From the NCBI RefSeq assembly GCF_023821985.2, contig NZ_CP098805.1, positions 5,925,235 through 5,989,234 on the forward strand: a stretch of DNA of 64,000 nucleotides. Reading direction: 5' to 3'. Numbering within the stretch: position 1 is the first letter of the stretch; each line of letters starts with the position of its first letter. Positions 59,338-64,000 of this stretch are shown here, piece after piece. The position numbers were made by a program, and so were the translations under genes. The notes beneath the pieces were generated by a model. It was not told the origin of the DNA and ran no database searches. It saw only the letters and a program-made list of their open reading frames with translations. The stretch is from Dyadobacter chenhuakuii (GTDB taxonomy: Bacteria > Bacteroidota > Bacteroidia > Cytophagales > Spirosomataceae).

Positions 59338-60534
59338 ATGAAAAAGGTGTTGGTGACCGGAATGGGCATTATATCAGCCATTGGTGAAAACCTTTCGGAG
59401 AACCACGCCAGTTTGCGCCAGGGAAAAACGGGCATTACCGCCGCAGCACATTTTGATTCCCGCTATGCCGCATTACTTCCTTTCGGTGAAATTGCGTGCA
59501 GCAACGAACGGCTGAAGGAAATGCTCGGTTTGCAGGATAGCGTAGGTTACACGCGCACCGATCTGCTTGCTACCAAGGCATTCGACGAGGCAATTAAAGA
59601 CGCTAATCTTTCCGCAGACCAGCTTTCATCTTTTGATACAGCATTCATCTCCGCAACAACAGTCGGCGGAATGTGCCTCACTGATCAGCTCTATGAAGAT
59701 GCCAATCTGAAAACGAGCGGATCGGAATATCTGGAATCATACAATTGCGCAGCGCACACCATTACATTACTCGAAAAGTATAACATCAGAGGCTTTTCCG
59801 ACACCATTAACACAGCCTGTTCGTCATCTGCCAATGCCATTTTAATGGGCGCGCGACTGATCCGGTCCGGACGGGCAAAAAGGGTTATCGTCGGCGGCGT
59901 GGATAGTCTTGCCAAATACACGGTTAATGGTTTCAATTCGCTTAAAATCTTATCTGCTTCCGCGTGTAAGCCATTCGATGAAAACCGGGATGGGCTTAAT
60001 CTGGGAGAAGCGGCGGCTTATCTTGTGCTGGAAGCGGAGGACGTCGTTGGTGATAAACGCGTTTATGCGGAAGTCGCCGGATATGGCAATGCAAATGATG
60101 CGCATCACCCTTCGGCCATGTCCGACGATGCCATAGGCGCCATGCTCTCCATGCGTGAAGCCATCGAATCGGCGGGGATTGGCTTCAATCGCATCGACTA
60201 TATCAATGCCCACGGAACGGGGACGCCCAACAATGATGAAGTTGAGCTAACCGGAATGTCGCGGTTATTCGAAGAAATTCCGCCTTTTAACTCTACCAAA
60301 TCTTACACGGGGCATACATTAGGAGCGGCTGGTGCGGTGGAGGCCATTTTCAGCATATTAAGCATCGTCCACGATGAGATTTTCCCGAGTTTACACGTGG
60401 AAACGGCCATGAGCTCACACAAGGCGCAACCGGTTGCTGCATTGATTCAGGATAAAAAAGTGGCCTATGCGCTTTCCAACTCGTTTGGCTTCGGAGGAAA
60501 TTGCACTTCCCTTGTTTTTGGAAGCGTAAATTAA
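59338..60534 (+). CDS. KAS I/II-type beta-ketoacyl-ACP synthase
   Basis: A 398-residue ketosynthase with an intact Cys-His-His triad: C161 in NTACSSSANAI, H292 in NAHGTGTPNND and H326 in SYTGHTLGAAG. It condenses malonyl-ACP with an acyl starter and would lengthen the chains used by the DarB-like enzyme. It lies 2 bases after the ACP gene. As it is the last gene of the run and not next to fab genes, it is probably dedicated to the cluster rather than to general fatty-acid synthesis. Its end is 5 bases from the convergent mutase gene, so no terminator is visible in between. Confidence 0.93.
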   Translation: MKKVLVTGMGIISAIGENLSENHASLRQGKTGITAAAHFDSRYAALLPFGEIACSNERLKEMLGLQDSVGYTRTDLLATKAFDEAIKDANLSADQLSSFDTAFISATTVGGMCLTDQLYEDANLKTSGSEYLESYNCAAHTITLLEKYNIRGFSDTINTACSSSANAILMGARLIRSGRAKRVIVGGVDSLAKYTVNGFNSLKILSASACKPFDENRDGLNLGEAAAYLVLEAEDVVGDKRVYAEVAGYGNANDAHHPSAMSDDAIGAMLSMREAIESAGIGFNRIDYINAHGTGTPNNDEVELTGMSRLFEEIPPFNSTKSYTGHTLGAAGAVEAIFSILSIVHDEIFPSLHVETAMSSHKAQPVAALIQDKKVAYALSNSFGFGGNCTSLVFGSVN

Positions 60535-60539
60535 GCGTC

Positions 60540-62684
60540 CTAGGATTGCATGAGTTCTTTCAGGATCTTTTGTGCGGCAATTGAGATGATGGTTCCGGGG
60601 CCGAAAATGCCTTTAACACCCGCATCATAAAGAAACTGATAATCCTGCGCCGGAATAACGCCACCGGCAATCACCATAATGTCTTCCCGGCCAATGTTTT
60701 TAAGCTCGGCGATGAGTTCCGGGATAAGTGTTTTGTGACCTGCTGCCAGACTCGATGCGCCGATTACATGGACATCATTTTCTGCTGCTTGTTTGGCGAC
60801 TTCCTGAGGCGTCTGGAAGAGCGGGCCAATGTCCACGTCAAAGCCGAGGTCGGCGAAGCTCGTTGCAATCACTTTGGCCCCTCGGTCATGGCCGTCCTGG
60901 CCCATCTTTGCAACCAATATCCGTGCACGCCGGCCATCCATTTCCGCAAACTGATCAGACAATTGCAGCGCTGCCCGGAAATTTTCATCATCCGAAGCTT
61001 CTGCCTGATAAACACCCGAAACAGACCGGATGGTTGATTTATAACGTCCGAATTCCTTTTCCATCGCATCAGAAATTTCACCCAATGTAGCCCTTTTGCG
61101 CGCCGCCTCGATGGCCAGCGCCAACAAATTTACAGACATGTCCTTGCCGCCCTTTTGCTTGCAGGCTTCCGTGATAGCATTCAGCGCCAATGCAACTGCC
61201 TGCGAATCTCGTTCCTCTTTTATTTTATTCAAAGAAGCGATCTGCGACAGCCGAACTGCCTGGTTATCAATCTGTAAAATGTCAAATGTCTCCTTGCTTT
61301 CTGTTTTGAATTTATTAACCCCCACAATAATGTCCTTGCCCGAATCAATGCGGGCCTGCTTTTTTGCCGCTGCTTCTTCGATCCGCATCTTCGGCAGTCC
61401 GGTTTCTATGGCTTTGGTCATGCCGCCGAGTTTTTCTACTTCCTCAATCAGCTGCCAGGCCTTTTCTGCGAGCTCTTTTGTCAGATCCTCGACATAATAG
61501 GAGCCGCCCCATGGATCCACGGCCTTGCAAAGATCCGTTTCATGCTGAATAAAAAGCTGTGTATTGCGCGCAATGCGGGCAGAGAAGTCGGTGGGAAGCG
61601 CCATGGCTTCGTCGAGCGAGTTGGTATGCAGCGATTGCGTGTGCCCCATGACGGCGGCCATGGCCTCAATCGTTGTCCGGGTAACATTGTTATACGGATC
61701 CTGTTCGGTAAGGCTGTAACCGCTTGTTTGGCAATGTGTCCTTAATGCCAGCGATTTTTCATTTTTGGGATTAAACTGATTTACAATCTTTGACCAAAGC
61801 AGCCGTCCCGCACGCATCTTGGCGATTTCCATGAAATGATTCATCCCTATGCCCCAGAAAAATGACAGCCTGGGTGCAAAATCATCAATCGCGATGCCCG
61901 CGTTCAGCCCGGTCCTGATGTATTCCAATCCGTCTGCAAGCGTATAGGCAAGCTCAATGTGCGCGGGCGCGCCCGCTTCATGCATGTGATAACCGCTGAT
62001 GCTGATGGAATTGAACTTTGGCATGAAACGGGAAGTATAGGCAAAAATATCGCCCACAATCCGCATGGAAGGCGCTGGGGGATAAATGTAGGTGTTCCGG
62101 ACCATGAATTCCTTCAAAATGTCATTCTGAATGGTTCCTGACAATAACTCAGGCTTAATGCCCTGCTCTTCCGCAGCCACAATAAAAAAGGCCATAACCG
62201 GAATAACAGCCCCATTCATGGTCATGGAAACCGACATTTGATCCAGCGGAATTTGGTCAAAAAGCATTTTCATATCCTCCACCGTATCAATCGCAACACC
62301 GGCTTTGCCCACATCGCCGGTGACACGCGGATGATCCGAATCATATCCTCGATGCGTGGCCAGATCAAATGCAACAGAAAGGCCTTTCTGGCCAGCGGCA
62401 AGGTTGCGCTTATAAAATGCATTGGAATCGGAAGCAGTCGAAAAGCCGGCATATTGACGAATTGTCCACGGTCGTTCCAGATACATGCTCGCATAAGGCC
62501 CACGTACGAACGGTGGAATTCCGGCTTCGAATGCTAAATGTTCGGCGTCTTCGAGATCATTTTGGTTATAAATGCTTTTTAATCTGATTCCTTCTGAGGT
62601 AAACACAGATTTGCCAGCCCGTTCCTCTGGCTGAGCGGATTCGTTATGATGGGTCGTCTGAATGTTCCTGAAATCCGGTTTCAT
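60540..62684 (-). CDS. mutB: Methylmalonyl-CoA mutase, large (catalytic) subunit
   Basis: A B12-dependent enzyme that interconverts succinyl-CoA and methylmalonyl-CoA. The 714-residue chain has the substrate barrel with RPWTIRQYAGFS, YDSDHPRVTGDVGKAG and GYHMHEAG (N-terminal ~560 residues). The C-terminal cobalamin domain contains GQDGHDRGAKVI (the DxHxxG motif with the axial His). The start ATG 62684 overlaps the TGA of the small-subunit gene by 4 bases (ATGA), so the two subunits are translationally coupled. It supports propionate metabolism or odd-chain acyl use. Named mutB or scpA in different organisms. Confidence 0.97.
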   Translation of the reverse strand: MKPDFRNIQTTHHNESAQPEERAGKSVFTSEGIRLKSIYNQNDLEDAEHLAFEAGIPPFVRGPYASMYLERPWTIRQYAGFSTASDSNAFYKRNLAAGQKGLSVAFDLATHRGYDSDHPRVTGDVGKAGVAIDTVEDMKMLFDQIPLDQMSVSMTMNGAVIPVMAFFIVAAEEQGIKPELLSGTIQNDILKEFMVRNTYIYPPAPSMRIVGDIFAYTSRFMPKFNSISISGYHMHEAGAPAHIELAYTLADGLEYIRTGLNAGIAIDDFAPRLSFFWGIGMNHFMEIAKMRAGRLLWSKIVNQFNPKNEKSLALRTHCQTSGYSLTEQDPYNNVTRTTIEAMAAVMGHTQSLHTNSLDEAMALPTDFSARIARNTQLFIQHETDLCKAVDPWGGSYYVEDLTKELAEKAWQLIEEVEKLGGMTKAIETGLPKMRIEEAAAKKQARIDSGKDIIVGVNKFKTESKETFDILQIDNQAVRLSQIASLNKIKEERDSQAVALALNAITEACKQKGGKDMSVNLLALAIEAARKRATLGEISDAMEKEFGRYKSTIRSVSGVYQAEASDDENFRAALQLSDQFAEMDGRRARILVAKMGQDGHDRGAKVIATSFADLGFDVDIGPLFQTPQEVAKQAAENDVHVIGASSLAAGHKTLIPELIAELKNIGREDIMVIAGGVIPAQDYQFLYDAGVKGIFGPGTIISIAAQKILKELMQS

Positions 62685-63871
62685 GGCTTTGATGCGGTTA
62701 ACACGGATGCTTCGGAACCTCCCGATTCTTCCATTTCCAAAAACAACTCCCAAGCCCTGGCGGCCATATCCAGGGACATTTTTTCGAGCATGTATGAGCC
62801 CGCCGCCGGATCCGCAACATACGTCAATGCACTTTCGTGGGCAAGAATGGAGGATACATTGCGCGCGATCCGTGCTGAAAAGTCACTTTGCTTGTTGGCT
62901 GATTCATCGTATGGCCTCACTGTCAATGCATTGCATCCACCCATTACTGCGCTCATGGCCTCGGAGGCAGAGCGGATCATGTTGGTGTAAGGCTCGGATG
63001 CGGCATCATTAAATGTTGATGTTTGCGCTTGTATAAATGGCGTGCAAAGCTCAGCAGGCAGTTGATAGGCGTTTGAAACTTTTCGTAATAAAAACCGGAA
63101 TGCTCTTAATTTGGCGATTTCCGAAAGGAAGTTGGTGCCAATGGAAATGGAGAAAAGGGCGCGGTTGAAGGCCGTTAACGGTGAAATCCCTCTGTCTGTA
63201 AGCAGATCCAGGTAATTGACAGTGGCCGAAATCAGCATGGCCAGTTCCTGCACTGGTGTCGCGCCATTGTTGTGAAATAAATGACCCTCAACCATATAGG
63301 CCCGAAATTCCCGCATGTTGCGGCTTTGGTTTAGAACAGAAATAATAGCGTCAATGCTGTTACCAATTGATTTTCCCGTGCGCATCTGGTGGGCGACCGG
63401 GTCGAATGCGATGCCGCCTTTAAGATAATAACCGGCGTTTTTGGATATTTCCTTGAAAACGTCCGTAGCATTTTCCTGTGTTTGAAAATAAATAGCGGTG
63501 TCGCTTAACCGGATTCCGTGAAGCAATTTCGGGAATTCACAATGTGCTATGCTGGCATTTCCAAGGTCCAGCATAATCGCATCTGCGCCGTTTTCCAGGG
63601 CATGCTTCATGGCTGCATTGGTTGCGCGCGGTTCTGAGAATTTCACCATAGGCAAGTTTTGCCAGCCTGGTGTTTTTTTCTGACAAGCCTGCATAGACGC
63701 CATTTTTTCAGGAGCAATTTCCGATCGCGTCACATAAGGTTCCAAATGCAGATCAGCCCCGATTGTCCAATCAGATAGTGTTTTAAGCCTTCCTTTCAAT
63801 TCTTTGTCAGCCCGTTGTTCCCAGGCGTTTTTATCGGAAGGGCTGAATTCTGGGAAGTTAAGGACAGCCAT
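62681..63871 (-). CDS. mutA: Methylmalonyl-CoA mutase, small subunit
   Basis: A 396-residue relative of the mutase barrel that pairs with the large subunit but lacks catalysis. It has FSPSDKNAWEQRADKELKG near the N terminus, IRLSDTAIYFQTQEN, and SDFSARIARNVSSILAHES and DPAAGSYMLEKM near the C terminus. It is clearly shorter than many small subunits (about 600 residues): the degenerate C-terminal B12-binding-like domain is missing. It overlaps the mutB ATG by 4 bases. ATG 63871 gives MAVLNFPEFSPSDK, a typical start; the frame is open upstream to 63913. Confidence 0.9.
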   Translation of the reverse strand: MAVLNFPEFSPSDKNAWEQRADKELKGRLKTLSDWTIGADLHLEPYVTRSEIAPEKMASMQACQKKTPGWQNLPMVKFSEPRATNAAMKHALENGADAIMLDLGNASIAHCEFPKLLHGIRLSDTAIYFQTQENATDVFKEISKNAGYYLKGGIAFDPVAHQMRTGKSIGNSIDAIISVLNQSRNMREFRAYMVEGHLFHNNGATPVQELAMLISATVNYLDLLTDRGISPLTAFNRALFSISIGTNFLSEIAKLRAFRFLLRKVSNAYQLPAELCTPFIQAQTSTFNDAASEPYTNMIRSASEAMSAVMGGCNALTVRPYDESANKQSDFSARIARNVSSILAHESALTYVADPAAGSYMLEKMSLDMAARAWELFLEMEESGGSEASVLTASKP

Positions 63872-63933
63872 TTCTTGACGGATAAGGTGGAAGTGAGCGA
63901 TTTTTGCTTGCAAACAAAGCTACAAATTTGAAG

Positions 63934-64000
63934 TTACTTTTTCAGTTGTCGGGGCAAACCGTTCCTTCGGCGGATCAGGAACATAAAGTCATGCGATTTT
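63934..64000 (-). CDS. Possible C-terminal end of a gene truncated by the window edge
   Basis: On the minus strand an open frame enters at the window edge and ends with a stop at 63936-63934. The 21 visible residues are rich in Arg and Lys (FMFLIRRRNGLPRQLKK at the end). It would lie 62 bases upstream of mutA on the same strand. This is too little to assign a family, and the frame could be open by chance. Confidence 0.3.
   Translation of the reverse strand, partial: KSHDFMFLIRRRNGLPRQLKK

Noticed and set aside
1..64000. CRISPR arrays, tRNA or rRNA genes, insertion sequences and prophage
   Set aside because: No repeat-spacer pattern, cloverleaf, rRNA signature, transposase or phage structural gene was seen on reading both strands. 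A tRNA or ncRNA search by tool could still find something small.

Overview
The window reads as a chromosomal segment of a Bacteroidota member, most probably Cytophagales and close to Dyadobacter/Spirosomataceae (an inference from gene families, not a measured phylogeny). The signs are TonB-dependent outer-membrane receptors, a PorP/SprF-type protein of the type IX secretion family, BatA-type and DUF1684 proteins, collagen-like lipoproteins, TAnnTTTG-type promoter -7 boxes, few Shine-Dalgarno sequences, and homologues of the dialkylresorcinol enzymes DarA and DarB that belong to flexirubin-type pigment loci. No rRNA, tRNA, CRISPR array, insertion sequence or phage gene was recognised. Coding density is high and no gap exceeds about 270 bases.

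Layout. 1-2.7 kb: the 3' end of lutB with lutC (lactate oxidation), cytidylate kinase and a DAO-type flavoenzyme. 2.7-7 kb: a large exported protein (inactive peptidase-like domain, beta-propeller, outer-membrane barrel) and a PorP/SprF protein. 7-11.5 kb: 2-oxoglutarate dehydrogenase E1 and E2. 11.6-17 kb: MazG-like pyrophosphohydrolase, D-aminoacyl-tRNA deacylase, a DUF6934-like gene with a small partner, L-serine dehydratase, MgtE and RsmA. 17-23.7 kb: a soluble hybrid histidine kinase and a large outer-membrane receptor. 23.7-28.2 kb, minus strand: LysM protein, PurE, PurK and a BatA-type protein. 28.4-37.5 kb: YcxB-like, DUF1684, collagen-like lipoprotein, OsmC, HemW coupled to a TonB receptor, a charged lipoprotein, and an arginine deiminase/CtlX pair. 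37.7-42.9 kb: a SUF iron-sulfur run (sufC, sufD, sufS, DUF5618-like, sufE, sufT, bacilliredoxin) that lacks sufB. 43-46.6 kb: a VWA protein and a PIG-L deacetylase. 60.5-63.9 kb: methylmalonyl-CoA mutase subunits.

The most distinctive region is 46.6-60.5 kb. A phosphopantetheinyl transferase diverges from a 13-kb plus-strand run of 14 genes: C45-type autoproteolytic acyltransferase/hydrolase, PaaK-like adenylating enzyme, exported protein, YdcF-type lipoprotein, O-methyltransferase-fold enzyme, second exported protein, DarA-like flavoprotein, DarB-like ketosynthase III, a 132-aa orphan, a BtrH-like acyltransferase, an ABC-2 exporter pair, an acyl carrier protein and a KAS I/II-type ketosynthase. 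Together they look like a compact pathway that activates and elongates acyl chains on a carrier protein, condenses and aromatises them to a dialkylresorcinol-type ring, tailors the product by methylation and acyl transfer, and exports it to the envelope. The aryl-polyene genes expected in a complete flexirubin cluster (ammonia-lyase, ketoreductases, dehydratases, further ketosynthases) are not in this window. The product is therefore either the resorcinol half of a split flexirubin pathway or a different acylated aryl lipid.
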